Positions 36,306 to 44,557 of a DNA stretch of 64,000 nt are shown piece after piece. The notes under the pieces were generated by a model that was not told the DNA's origin, made no database searches, and saw nothing but the letters and a program-made list of their open reading frames with translations. Both the position numbers and the translations under genes were made by a program. The stretch is from the NCBI GenBank assembly GCA_016872155.1, contig VHBB01000007.1, positions 23,594 to 87,593 of the forward strand, written 5' to 3'. How positions within the stretch are numbered: the stretch's first letter is position 1; each line of letters starts with the position of its first letter. Source of the DNA: Sphingomonadales bacterium. Lineage in GTDB: Bacteria > Bacteroidota > Bacteroidia > Chitinophagales > Chitinophagaceae.

Positions 36306-37595
36306 TTAGTGGGCAAAGTCTTTTTCGAATTGCCCCCGTATACGCTCGATCGGAGGATTAAAATAACCAAAGCGAAGTTGTGGAAACTCCGACCTTAGTT
36401 CTTGTTGTATGTTTTTGACACCCATCGCAACTCCCGTATCGGTTACACCGATCTTGCCTAAGTACCAATCAGGGTCAATGTTAAAGTTGCGCCATTGTAT
36501 CATCTTAAGACCGGTCTCTTGAATTAATTTTCTAAGGGCCTCGTATTCGGCAACCGAGTCGGTCATGCCCGGAAATACAAAATAATTGATCGAGGTCCAT
36601 CCGCCAAACGAGGTCATCACCTTTAAGCTCTCGACAATATCTTCGAACTGGTAATTATTGGGACGATAGTAGGGCATATAGATCTCACGTCGAGCCGAGT
36701 TAGTACTTACGCGTATGGAATTAAGTCCTGCTTTGCAAAGTTGTCGAACCGCATCAGGATTCGATCCATTCGTATTGATGTTGAGGCTTCCTTTTGAGGT
36801 ATGTTTTCTAATTTCTGTAATCGCGTCGCGGATCGTTTCCCACATGAGCAGTGGTTCTCCTTCGCAGCCTTGCCCAAAGCTGATAATGGGATAAGGTGCA
36901 GTTTCGAGATGCGGAACAGTAAACTCTACGATCTCTTCTGGCGATGGTTTAAATTGTAAGCGGTCTTGTGTCGATACAATGGGCTCTTCGTCGGGTTGTA
37001 ACGAAATACATCCTACGCAGTTGGCATTGCAAGCCGGCGATACCGGAACCGGGCATTCCCATCTTCCTAACGAAAAATTTCTGGCAGCCGGGCATTGGTA
37101 GGTCTGGCAGCAATTTTCCATCAGGTGTTTGACCAGTCTGTTGTGTGGGTACGCTTTTAGTAGTTGTTCGGTTCCTGTATTGATCTGCCCCTGGTCGTAT
37201 CCATCACAGTCCTGTCTAATATCGGGCTCAATGCGCGTAGCCGGTACATAGAACCTATCGTTATTCCAGCCCACTGCCGTGTAACAAAATAGGGGCAGTG
37301 TAGGCGCATCAGGAGCCGTTTCGTAAGCGGCCAGATAAAAGCCGGTATGTGCAGGAGGAATAAATGCGGCCACCGCCCAACCTTTTTCGCAAAGACGCAT
37401 TTCGCCTGTTGTAACATCGATGCCAATTCCCCTTCTTCCCGGTAGTTCGTAGAGCGAGCCTCCCTTTGGCAACTCGATCCAATCCTCTTCGGGAATGGGT
37501 ACGGCGTCCCAACCCGTTCTACCGGAAACATAGAGCGTGCGATCTTCGAAGATCTTTCCGTTGGCATCAGAGTAGAGCAGGTACGGAGAGGGCAT
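36306..37595 (-). CDS. radical SAM protein of unknown function
   Basis: 429 residues. The iron-sulfur motif CNANCVGC (Cys 189, 193, 196) starts a radical-SAM barrel with ISFGQGCEGEPLLMW as the glycine-rich SAM contact and SLNINTNGSNPDAVRQL later. A 180-residue N-terminal domain precedes it, carrying extra cysteines at about 162, 163, 168 and 181 that could hold a second cluster. No SPASM-like C-terminal Cys cluster is visible. I do not recognise the substrate. Its ATG abuts the TAA of the upstream membrane protein gene with no gap, so they are probably co-translated. Confidence 0.85.
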   Translation of the reverse strand: MPSPYLLYSDANGKIFEDRTLYVSGRTGWDAVPIPEEDWIELPKGGSLYELPGRRGIGIDVTTGEMRLCEKGWAVAAFIPPAHTGFYLAAYETAPDAPTLPLFCYTAVGWNNDRFYVPATRIEPDIRQDCDGYDQGQINTGTEQLLKAYPHNRLVKHLMENCCQTYQCPAARNFSLGRWECPVPVSPACNANCVGCISLQPDEEPIVSTQDRLQFKPSPEEIVEFTVPHLETAPYPIISFGQGCEGEPLLMWETIRDAITEIRKHTSKGSLNINTNGSNPDAVRQLCKAGLNSIRVSTNSARREIYMPYYRPNNYQFEDIVESLKVMTSFGGWTSINYFVFPGMTDSVAEYEALRKLIQETGLKMIQWRNFNIDPDWYLGKIGVTDTGVAMGVKNIQQELRSEFPQLRFGYFNPPIERIRGQFEKDFAH

Positions 37596-38171
37596 TTAGA
37601 GCGGGTTTATTTTTTGTTGGCAATGGGCATTGAAATCGATCACTTCTCTGTCGTCGATGAAACTGTTTTTTTCGATAGGGTGCTGCAGTAGCCGATTCGA
37701 TCGCAGATCGATGGTCAGCAGGTCGTCTTTTACGATCACTTGGGCTACCTGATTCCATTCTATTTTTTTTCGGGGAAAGGAGGGGTAGTCGATACCTTGA
37801 TCGCTAAACACGACCCGCAACGAGCGCAACGAGATCTTAAAGAGTATAAAGAGGATCAGTAAAACTCCTGCACTTTTAAAAAAGCCACCGACCATCCAGG
37901 CGTAAATGCCAAAGATGTAAAACGCAGTAAGATCGCTATAGCGTAGGCCCGTTGATTTTTTTTTGTGCCATAACCTGTTTAGCGGAAGTGCTATCAGCGG
38001 AGCAATCAGACCTCCGTATAATAGGGGTCCTTGTTGAGTACCCCCCAGCGAAACGGCAACATAGACCTGTATTATCGCATTGAGTACTACGACCCACCAG
38101 CCCAGTGTTTCGTACTGCTTTTTTTTAGAATTGATAAGGGTCAGTGAGAAATGGGCAAAAGGGGGTTGCAT
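37596..38171 (-). CDS. hypothetical membrane protein with a C-terminal PH-like domain
   Basis: 191 residues. Hydrophobic helices lie at about 23-45, 48-65 and 80-112. They are followed by a soluble strand-rich part (RVVFSDQGIDYPSFPRKKIEWNQVAQVIVKDDLLTIDLRSN) that looks like a bacterial PH-type domain. I do not recognise the gene. It sits between bshB1 (13-base gap) and the radical SAM gene (no gap) in the same direction, so it is a member of this operon. Its function cannot be inferred further. Confidence 0.65.
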   Translation of the reverse strand: MQPPFAHFSLTLINSKKKQYETLGWWVVVLNAIIQVYVAVSLGGTQQGPLLYGGLIAPLIALPLNRLWHKKKSTGLRYSDLTAFYIFGIYAWMVGGFFKSAGVLLILFILFKISLRSLRVVFSDQGIDYPSFPRKKIEWNQVAQVIVKDDLLTIDLRSNRLLQHPIEKNSFIDDREVIDFNAHCQQKINPL

Positions 38172-38184
38172 AAAGTAATAGCTA

Positions 38185-38922
38185 TCAGGTTTCGTTTTGA
38201 ATCAACGCATCAAAACTGTTAATTCCGATCTTCTTAACAGATAAAAAGCCTTCGCCATACATTACCCCGATCTTTTTTCCCATCAAGAGAGCTCGTGCCG
38301 AAATACCCTCTAAGAAACCGGGAGCTGAGATATAGGTTTGGGCTTCGCCAGCGATATTGGACGGATCGTGAAACTGCGAACGATAGGCCAAAATGGATTG
38401 CATCTTACGATCAAACGTCTCGCTAATGTCAACGATAAAGTCGGGTTCTAGGTAACGATCTTGTATGTAATGAAAAACATAAGAGGGGCGCCAGCGCTGC
38501 TGCGGGGCCCCGGCCTCATTATGCGTCTCGATCTTTGACAATCCGGCCAAAAAGCAACTTTCTTCTATTAGCTGTGCGGCCCTTCCGTGGTCGGGATGAC
38601 GATCTTGCGTAGCATTGGCCAGCACGATCGAGGGTCGGTATTTGCGAATGACCGCGATTAGTTTTCGCTGGTGCGCTTCGTTATTTTCAAAAAAGCCATC
38701 GCTAAAACGCAGATTTTCGCGGGCGCTCACACCCATTATCATTGCGGCAGCCGCAGCCTCTTCGTAGCGACTGGTTACCGTTCCGCGGGTCCCTAGTTCA
38801 CCTTCGGTAAGATCTACGATCGCTACCTTTTTTCCTTTTTTTATCTCGCTAATCAAGGTGCCTGCGCAACTCAACTCCACATCATCGGGATGGGCGCCAA
38901 CGGCCAGAATATCTACTTGCAT
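38185..38922 (-). CDS. bshB1: bacillithiol biosynthesis deacetylase BshB1
   Basis: 245 residues of the LmbE/PIG-L zinc deacetylase family. Zinc ligands are in VGAHPDDVELSCAG and in the second motif DRHPDHGRAAQL; LTEGELGTRGT is the substrate-binding signature of BshB1. It removes acetate from N-acetylglucosaminyl-malate to give the substrate of BshC, whose gene is at 20.9-22.5 kb. It sits 9 bases after the DUF4294 gene, in the ccmE-folC run. Confidence 0.94.
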   Translation of the reverse strand: MQVDILAVGAHPDDVELSCAGTLISEIKKGKKVAIVDLTEGELGTRGTVTSRYEEAAAAAMIMGVSARENLRFSDGFFENNEAHQRKLIAVIRKYRPSIVLANATQDRHPDHGRAAQLIEESCFLAGLSKIETHNEAGAPQQRWRPSYVFHYIQDRYLEPDFIVDISETFDRKMQSILAYRSQFHDPSNIAGEAQTYISAPGFLEGISARALLMGKKIGVMYGEGFLSVKKIGINSFDALIQNET

Positions 38923-38931
38923 AAAACAGTT

Positions 38932-39639
38932 TTAACGCCGATAGGGATTATAGTACCAAGAGCCGTCGATCTCTCGAACAATATTTTCGATGTCACGGTC
39001 GGTTCTGTTAAGAGCCAGGTTCCAGTCTTGTTTTAGATTACCACCAAAGAAAAAGGCAATGGTCTGATAAAGTCTGGCATTAATGGTGCCTTTGAACTCT
39101 TTGAGTATCTCGTAACAATTGTTTCCGGTTTGTCGGTTGATGAGTTTCATTAAGATCTTGCCCTGGTAAACCGAAAGGTTGGTCAGCGGCTCGGTAAACT
39201 GATCACGTAATTCTTTTTCGCGGGTCTTAATTGTGCTGCGCCGATCTTTCTTAGATCGAACGTTCTCGAGCTCCAGATTGATCTGGTTAATGGTAAAGCC
39301 GGCCACTCGGGCATAGGGATAGGTAACGTAAACGGCATTGCGCAAGCGGTTCCAAGCGGCAATATGTTTTTGAAGTTGATCGGGGCTCAGGTTCGATACC
39401 CAGGCCATTTCTTCTTCTTTGTAACTGACCACTTCGTTTTTGTACCAAATAGCGGGAACAACGATGGTGTCATTGGGTCCCCAACGCTTCATTCGCTCTG
39501 CCAGCGGAGGAATGGGGAGCAGACTATCGCTAGAAACGATGGGTAGGGTCGATGCTTGTGCCGCAGCCGGTAACGAGGCCACCTGTAGCGCAGCCAGCAG
39601 CCATCCCAAAAAGTAATATGTTGTAGCGCTGCTTTTCAT
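38932..39639 (-). CDS. DUF4294 exported protein
   Basis: 235 residues from ATG 39639 (MKSSATTYYFLGWLLAALQVA); this start gives a signal peptide and lies 1 base after the ccmF stop, so the longer track ORF inside ccmF is rejected. The core NLSPDQLQKHIAAWNRLRNAVYVTYPYARVAG and KILMKLINRQTGNNCYEILKEFKGTINARLYQ match DUF4294, a periplasmic family of Bacteroidota with no assigned role. The C-terminus ends with SWYYNPYRR. It is probably translationally linked to ccmF. Confidence 0.88.
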   Translation of the reverse strand: MKSSATTYYFLGWLLAALQVASLPAAAQASTLPIVSSDSLLPIPPLAERMKRWGPNDTIVVPAIWYKNEVVSYKEEEMAWVSNLSPDQLQKHIAAWNRLRNAVYVTYPYARVAGFTINQINLELENVRSKKDRRSTIKTREKELRDQFTEPLTNLSVYQGKILMKLINRQTGNNCYEILKEFKGTINARLYQTIAFFFGGNLKQDWNLALNRTDRDIENIVREIDGSWYYNPYRR

Positions 39640-39640
39640 A

Positions 39641-42106
39641 TTAGACGGCCTCTTGGGGCGTACGTAGTATACGCCATCTTCGCGCCATGCTAATGAGCAG
39701 GCCAATGGCGGTAATCCATACGCCGTACCAAAGTACTTTTATAAAGGGATATTTATAGGCTTTTAACGTTACATATTGTAAAAGGGCATCGCTCTCTTTA
39801 ATGCCCAGCTCTACCGATCCGTCGGGAAAAACGCGTTGAAGTTGAACGATCATTCCTTCGGACATGATCGTATCGGGCAGCGGTATCCACTGACCTTTGG
39901 CCACCGCACTGCGCAGGGTTAGCTGGTACGAGGTGCCGGTGGCGGCTTGTACCGTTACGGGCAGTTCGTAGAGTTTACCATCTTTTCCAAACAAATTTTC
40001 GGGTACGCTATCACGTGCGCTAAGCGCTTGTAAAAACAAAGTGCCTTTCGAATAGAACAACGTATCACCCGATTTTCTTGCATAGGGAACAAAGCGACTG
40101 GTATCTGCTGCATTCTCGGGATTCGGAATAGATGTGATGTACGTGAAAATATCGTGGCTCCAATAATGACGGGCATCCGGATTAGCCATCAGTCCTTCGT
40201 TTCCTTTATAATTTACAAAGGCATTGGGAGTAAGTAAAAAGGAATCCTGGCCACTCTTGTTTGTAAAGAGAACCTTGTAGTACCAGAGTTGTTTTTTGGG
40301 ATGGGCCGAATCGCCCAGATAGGTCAGGGTGTAGTTGGCCATATTGACCGGCATGTCCTTGATCAGGGTCAGATTCTCTCTGGGATTTTCTCCTTCGGCC
40401 AGCGGAGCCGGTATGCCATCTATGTTGTTCGATATAATTTCTTTGTTCGAAGAAGAAATAAAGATACCCAGTAGCACCAGGGCAAAGCCCACGTGCGCCA
40501 CCGAGCCACCCGCATTCTTTAGCTTTCCGCTGGCGCCGATCCAGATGTAAGAAAGGTTAGCGACAAGAGCATAAAGACTCAAGAGTACGGCCAGCCATAT
40601 CGAGGCTTCGAAGACGGGCCCCTTGCGATTATAATCAATACCAATTAGCCAGGCAAATAACGCGTATAGAACAACGGTGATGAGCAGGGGCGTGAGCATC
40701 TTTTTCCAGAAAAAAGAAGTCTCGGTGTGCTTGTATTTAAAGTACTGGGTAAGGGCGGTCAACAGGGCCACAATAATGGCTACATAGATCTGAATGCTGT
40801 TGTAAGAGAACTCTACATCTTCTGGAGGCGCCAGGTTGGTACCGAATAATTTATTGAATACCGGAAGCGAAGTTTGTCCAATAATAACCAGGGCCGACAG
40901 AAAAAAAAGTAACGAGCCGATGAACATCCAAAATTCACGACTGCTTATCTCTTCTTCTTTTTGCGGGCTGGGAATCTGTTTGTAGCGAATGGCCAGCCAG
41001 CCGAGCGAGGGAAGAGTAAACAAACTTACAAAGGCGAGTAGTTGCCAGTTCATACCCAGATCGGTAAAGGCATGAACGGATGTTTCTCCTAAGATGCCGC
41101 TTCTGGTAAGAAAGGTGGAGTAGAGAACAAAAAGAAATCCCAGTATAAAGAATAGGTAGGTAGCCCTTAGTGAATGCTTTGTTGATTTATAGATTAACAG
41201 CGTGTGCAATCCGGCTACACCGATCATCCAAGGTACTAGCGATGCATTTTCTACCGGATCCCAAGCCCAGTAACCACCAAAGCTTAGTGACTCATAGGCC
41301 CACATGCCTCCCATCATAATGCCAACCCCCAACACGGCCGTAGAGAATAGGGCCCAGGGAAGTGCTTCGGCAGCCCATCCTCCGTAATTTTTTTTCCAGA
41401 GCCCGGCTATAGCGAACGCAAATGGAATAAGGGTAGAGGCAAATCCCATAAACAATACCGGTGGGTGAATGACCATCCAATAATTCTGCAATAGCGGATT
41501 TAGATCGTTGCCGTCTTTGATGCTGCTTAGATAATCGGGGCGAAGCGGCTGCGAAAGATCGAAATTTAAATGCAGGGCAGGGGCATTGTCGAGCACGCCA
41601 CTGTCGCGTAGCAATAGAAAAGGATTCGATCCCATTTTCCAGCCCAGTATGTACAACCCGGTAATCATGGTCGATAAGGCAAACTGCGCCAGACTCAGTA
41701 CGCTCATAACCGGGGCATGCCAGGTCGTTTGTCTTCGTAGCAGTATCAATCCTAAAATGCTGTGGCAAGTCATCCACAATAAAAAACTTCCCTCTTGTCC
41801 TTCCCAAATGGCGGCCAGCAGGTATTTGAATTCAAGCGAACGGCTACTGTGTTTCCAGGCGTAGTGATATTCAAAAAGATGTTGTTGCAGTAAATAGACC
41901 AGTAAACCAAAGATGGCGAATACCGCCAGCGATTGGGTGGTAAAGGCCACTTGCCCCAGCCGGTACCAGGCGGCCTGGTCGTTGGGTTCTTGCGAGCGCG
42001 TAGCGCGGGCAAACGAAAAGCTGGCTACAGCGGCGGCTATCAGCGAAAGCACAATAGAAAAATTTCCTAACTGTCCGTAGATAAGATGCTCTCCGGTATA
42101 GCTCAT
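39641..42106 (-). CDS. ccmF: cytochrome c heme lyase CcmF
   Basis: 821 residues with about 15 membrane helices. The tryptophan-rich heme-handling motif is SFGGYWAWDPVENASLVPW. Histidines sit in the expected periplasmic loops (AIWEGQEGSFLLW region, NYWMVIHPPVLFMG). A large soluble loop occupies about residues 560-740, before the last helix. It transfers heme to apocytochrome c in system I maturation. Its 9-base gap to ccmE supports one operon. CcmA, B, C, D, G and H are not in this window. Confidence 0.94.
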   Translation of the reverse strand: MSYTGEHLIYGQLGNFSIVLSLIAAAVASFSFARATRSQEPNDQAAWYRLGQVAFTTQSLAVFAIFGLLVYLLQQHLFEYHYAWKHSSRSLEFKYLLAAIWEGQEGSFLLWMTCHSILGLILLRRQTTWHAPVMSVLSLAQFALSTMITGLYILGWKMGSNPFLLLRDSGVLDNAPALHLNFDLSQPLRPDYLSSIKDGNDLNPLLQNYWMVIHPPVLFMGFASTLIPFAFAIAGLWKKNYGGWAAEALPWALFSTAVLGVGIMMGGMWAYESLSFGGYWAWDPVENASLVPWMIGVAGLHTLLIYKSTKHSLRATYLFFILGFLFVLYSTFLTRSGILGETSVHAFTDLGMNWQLLAFVSLFTLPSLGWLAIRYKQIPSPQKEEEISSREFWMFIGSLLFFLSALVIIGQTSLPVFNKLFGTNLAPPEDVEFSYNSIQIYVAIIVALLTALTQYFKYKHTETSFFWKKMLTPLLITVVLYALFAWLIGIDYNRKGPVFEASIWLAVLLSLYALVANLSYIWIGASGKLKNAGGSVAHVGFALVLLGIFISSSNKEIISNNIDGIPAPLAEGENPRENLTLIKDMPVNMANYTLTYLGDSAHPKKQLWYYKVLFTNKSGQDSFLLTPNAFVNYKGNEGLMANPDARHYWSHDIFTYITSIPNPENAADTSRFVPYARKSGDTLFYSKGTLFLQALSARDSVPENLFGKDGKLYELPVTVQAATGTSYQLTLRSAVAKGQWIPLPDTIMSEGMIVQLQRVFPDGSVELGIKESDALLQYVTLKAYKYPFIKVLWYGVWITAIGLLISMARRWRILRTPQEAV

Positions 42107-42115
42107 GTGCTGCGT

Positions 42116-42550
42116 TTATTGGGTAGAACCGTTGGTGCGGGGGTCAGCAATAGAGCCGGGGTGCGTTTTGCCCTGCGCCTCGGCTTCTTTGTATTTAGAC
42201 GGGCACTTGGTTTGAATCTCTTCGCATTCAAATTGCCCTTCTTTGTACTTTCCTTTAAGTACGATCTTCTCGCTCATCTCGAGATTATCGGGTTTGGCGC
42301 TATGATATATGACCTTGACGGAAGCGCCCAGTGAGTCAACCGCTGTAAAGCTTAAATAGTTGGGGTTGTTGAGAGCATCGTATTCTATGGGGGCCGATTT
42401 GTCGAGTTTAGCCATGAGGTGCACAAATTTTCCGGGCTTCTCTTTGGCAGTTTCGATGGTATCGTAGGTACTCGTCGTGTTGGTAAAACTAATCAGCACG
42501 GCTATGCTGATGGCGATCAAAACCAGTAAAACAAGGTGTAGCTTTTTCAT
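42116..42550 (-). CDS. ccmE: heme chaperone CcmE, CxxxY type
   Basis: 144 residues from ATG 42550 (MKKLHLVLLVLIAISIAVLI), with an N-terminal membrane anchor at about 4-21. An OB-fold follows, with VKVIYHSAKPDNL and KIVLKGKYKEGQFECEEIQTKC. In E. coli CcmE the heme-binding motif is HxxxY; here the same place reads CPSKY, with Cys 116 and Tyr 120. This CxxxY form is known from some deltaproteobacteria and archaea. The track's longer start lacks support. A TACCTTTG -7 box lies upstream. Confidence 0.9.
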   Translation of the reverse strand: MKKLHLVLLVLIAISIAVLISFTNTTSTYDTIETAKEKPGKFVHLMAKLDKSAPIEYDALNNPNYLSFTAVDSLGASVKVIYHSAKPDNLEMSEKIVLKGKYKEGQFECEEIQTKCPSKYKEAEAQGKTHPGSIADPRTNGSTQ

Positions 42551-42566
42551 GGCCAAAAATTCTTGG

Positions 42567-42574
42567 CAAAGGTA
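42567..42574 (-). promoter_or_regulatory. -7 box of the ccmE operon
   Basis: TACCTTTG on the minus strand, 16 bases before the ccmE ATG. It is back to back with the acyl-CoA dehydrogenase box at 42653. Confidence 0.6.
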
Positions 42575-42652
42575 GGTCAATTTGCCCTGTGGCCGGGACG
42601 TTCTACGCCCCTGAATCGTTAAAATTCAGTGGGGTGGAGCAGCCCGGCTCCT

Positions 42653-42660
42653 TATCTTTG
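42653..42660 (+). promoter_or_regulatory. -7 box of the acyl-CoA dehydrogenase gene
   Basis: TATCTTTG, 37 bases before ATG 42698. No convincing -33 box. Confidence 0.6.
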
Positions 42661-42697
42661 CAAAACTAACACTTGTTTGCTTCTAAATTAGCCACTT

Positions 42698-43852
42698 ATG
42701 CAGTTTCAGCTTACCGAAGAGCAATTGATGATCCAGCAGGCCGCACGCGATTTTGCCCGCCAGCAATGTCTTCCCGGCGTTATTGAGCGCGACGAAAAAC
42801 AACAGTTTCCCAAAGAACAGGTGCTTCAGTTGGCCGATCTGGGGTTTATGGGTATGATGGTCGACCCGGCCTACGGAGGCGCCGGTTTGGATACGGTCAG
42901 TTACGTATTGGCCATGGAAGAGATTAGTAAGGTCGACGCCAGCACCAGCGTATGTATGAGTGTAAACAATAGTCTGGTTTGTTATGGGCTGCAAGAATTC
43001 GGTACCGAGCAACAAAAGCAACAGTACCTGACCCCGCTGGCCCGCGGAAAAAAAGATAATGATCTTTACATCGGAGCCTTTATGCTCAGCGAACCCGAGG
43101 CCGGAAGCGATGCTACCTCTCAGCGTACCACAGCCGAAGATAAAGGCGATTATTATTTACTAAACGGAACCAAGAACTGGATCACCAATGGCGGCACGGC
43201 CTCGGTGTATTTGGTAATGGCGCAGACCGATCCCGCCAAAGGTTCAAAAGGTATCAACTGTCTGATCGTAGAAAAGAATTGGCCCGGCGTAGTGGTAGCG
43301 GCCAAAGAAAATAAAATGGGTATTCGCGCCAGTGATACACATACTGTCATGTTCAATGATGTAAAAGTGCCCAAAGAAAATCGAATCGGCGCCGATGGAT
43401 TTGGATTTACGTTTGCCATGAAGACCCTGGCCGGTGGGCGCATCGGCATTGCCGCACAGGCACTGGGTATTGCCAGTGGTTCGCTTGAATTCTCAACCGA
43501 CTATGCCAAAACCCGCAAAGCCTTTGGTACCGAGATCATGAATCACCAGATCATCGCCTTTAAATTGGCCGATATGGCTACTCGTGTCGATGCAGCGCGC
43601 CTGTTATGCCTTAAAGCGGCCTGGCACAAAGACAATGGGCAAGATTATATCATCAGTTCTTCGATGGCCAAGGTGTTTGCCTCTGAGACCGCCATGTGGG
43701 CCAGTACCGAAGCCGTTCAAATTCATGGAGGCTATGGGTATGTCAAAGAATACCATGTTGAACGGTTGATGCGTGATGCCAAGATTACGCAGATTTATGA
43801 AGGAACCAGCGAAGTGCAGCGTATCGTTATCAGCAGAGGTATTTTAAAGTAA
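42698..43852 (+). CDS. acyl-CoA dehydrogenase (short-chain type)
   Basis: 384 residues, typical length. FAD and substrate motifs are AFMLSEPEAGSDATSQ and KNWITNGGTASVYLV, and the C-terminal catalytic Glu is in QIYEGTSEVQRIVISRGIL, the position used by short-chain butyryl-type enzymes. VQIHGGYGYVKEYHVERLMRDAKI is the conserved helical region. It oxidises acyl-CoA to enoyl-CoA and passes electrons to ETF. The YggS gene follows 9 bases later. Confidence 0.95.
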   Translation: MQFQLTEEQLMIQQAARDFARQQCLPGVIERDEKQQFPKEQVLQLADLGFMGMMVDPAYGGAGLDTVSYVLAMEEISKVDASTSVCMSVNNSLVCYGLQEFGTEQQKQQYLTPLARGKKDNDLYIGAFMLSEPEAGSDATSQRTTAEDKGDYYLLNGTKNWITNGGTASVYLVMAQTDPAKGSKGINCLIVEKNWPGVVVAAKENKMGIRASDTHTVMFNDVKVPKENRIGADGFGFTFAMKTLAGGRIGIAAQALGIASGSLEFSTDYAKTRKAFGTEIMNHQIIAFKLADMATRVDAARLLCLKAAWHKDNGQDYIISSSMAKVFASETAMWASTEAVQIHGGYGYVKEYHVERLMRDAKITQIYEGTSEVQRIVISRGILK

Positions 43853-43861
43853 GTTTGCGGC

Positions 43862-44521
43862 ATGTCCGTTAACGTAAACGCCTACCAACAACTTAAAGCA
43901 TCGCTTACAGCGCAAGGAGTAACCTTGCTGGCGGTCTCTAAAAAAAAGCCGATTGCCGATATCGAAGCCCTTTATCAACTGGGTCATCGTGATTTTGCCG
44001 AGAACTATGTACAAGAGCTGGTAGAGAAACAACCCCAGCTACCTTCTGATATTCGCTGGTATTTTATCGGACACCTGCAACGTAACAAGGTAAAGTACAT
44101 TGCCCCCTTTTGCACGCAGATTCAAAGTGTAGACAGTCTCTCGCTGTTGCAAGAGATCAACAAGCAGGCGCAAAAATGCGGTCGTGTAATCGATGTGTTG
44201 TTGCAGGTGCATATCGCCAGCGAAGAGACCAAGTTCGGTTTCGATGAGCAAGAAGTGTTTTCAGTATTGGAGCAGGGGTCGCTCTATGCTAATGTTCGTA
44301 TAAAAGGATTGATGGGGATGGCCAGCTTTACCGAAAACACCGACCAGGTTCAGCGCGAGTTTTCGACGCTCAAATCAATATTCGATCGAGCCCGCCAGCA
44401 GTTTACGGAGCTTTCGCTCGACACCTTGTCTATGGGAATGAGTGGTGATTACCCGTTGGCCCTTAGATGGGGTAGTACAATGGTGCGGGTTGGCAGCCTT
44501 CTTTTTGGCGCGCGCTCCTAA
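43862..44521 (+). CDS. YggS/PLPBP family pyridoxal phosphate homeostasis protein
   Basis: 219 residues. The PLP Lys sits in LLAVSKKKPIADI, followed by DFAENYVQELVEK (the family's FGENYVQE motif), WYFIGHLQRNKVKYI, the substrate-region GLMGMASF and the phosphate-binding LSMGMSGDYPLALRWGSTMVRVG. It binds PLP without known catalysis and keeps free PLP balanced. It is co-transcribed with the acyl-CoA dehydrogenase by spacing. Confidence 0.94.
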   Translation: MSVNVNAYQQLKASLTAQGVTLLAVSKKKPIADIEALYQLGHRDFAENYVQELVEKQPQLPSDIRWYFIGHLQRNKVKYIAPFCTQIQSVDSLSLLQEINKQAQKCGRVIDVLLQVHIASEETKFGFDEQEVFSVLEQGSLYANVRIKGLMGMASFTENTDQVQREFSTLKSIFDRARQQFTELSLDTLSMGMSGDYPLALRWGSTMVRVGSLLFGARS

Positions 44522-44557
44522 TCTTCTTAGCTTAGAAGATAAATTCAAGTAAACGCG

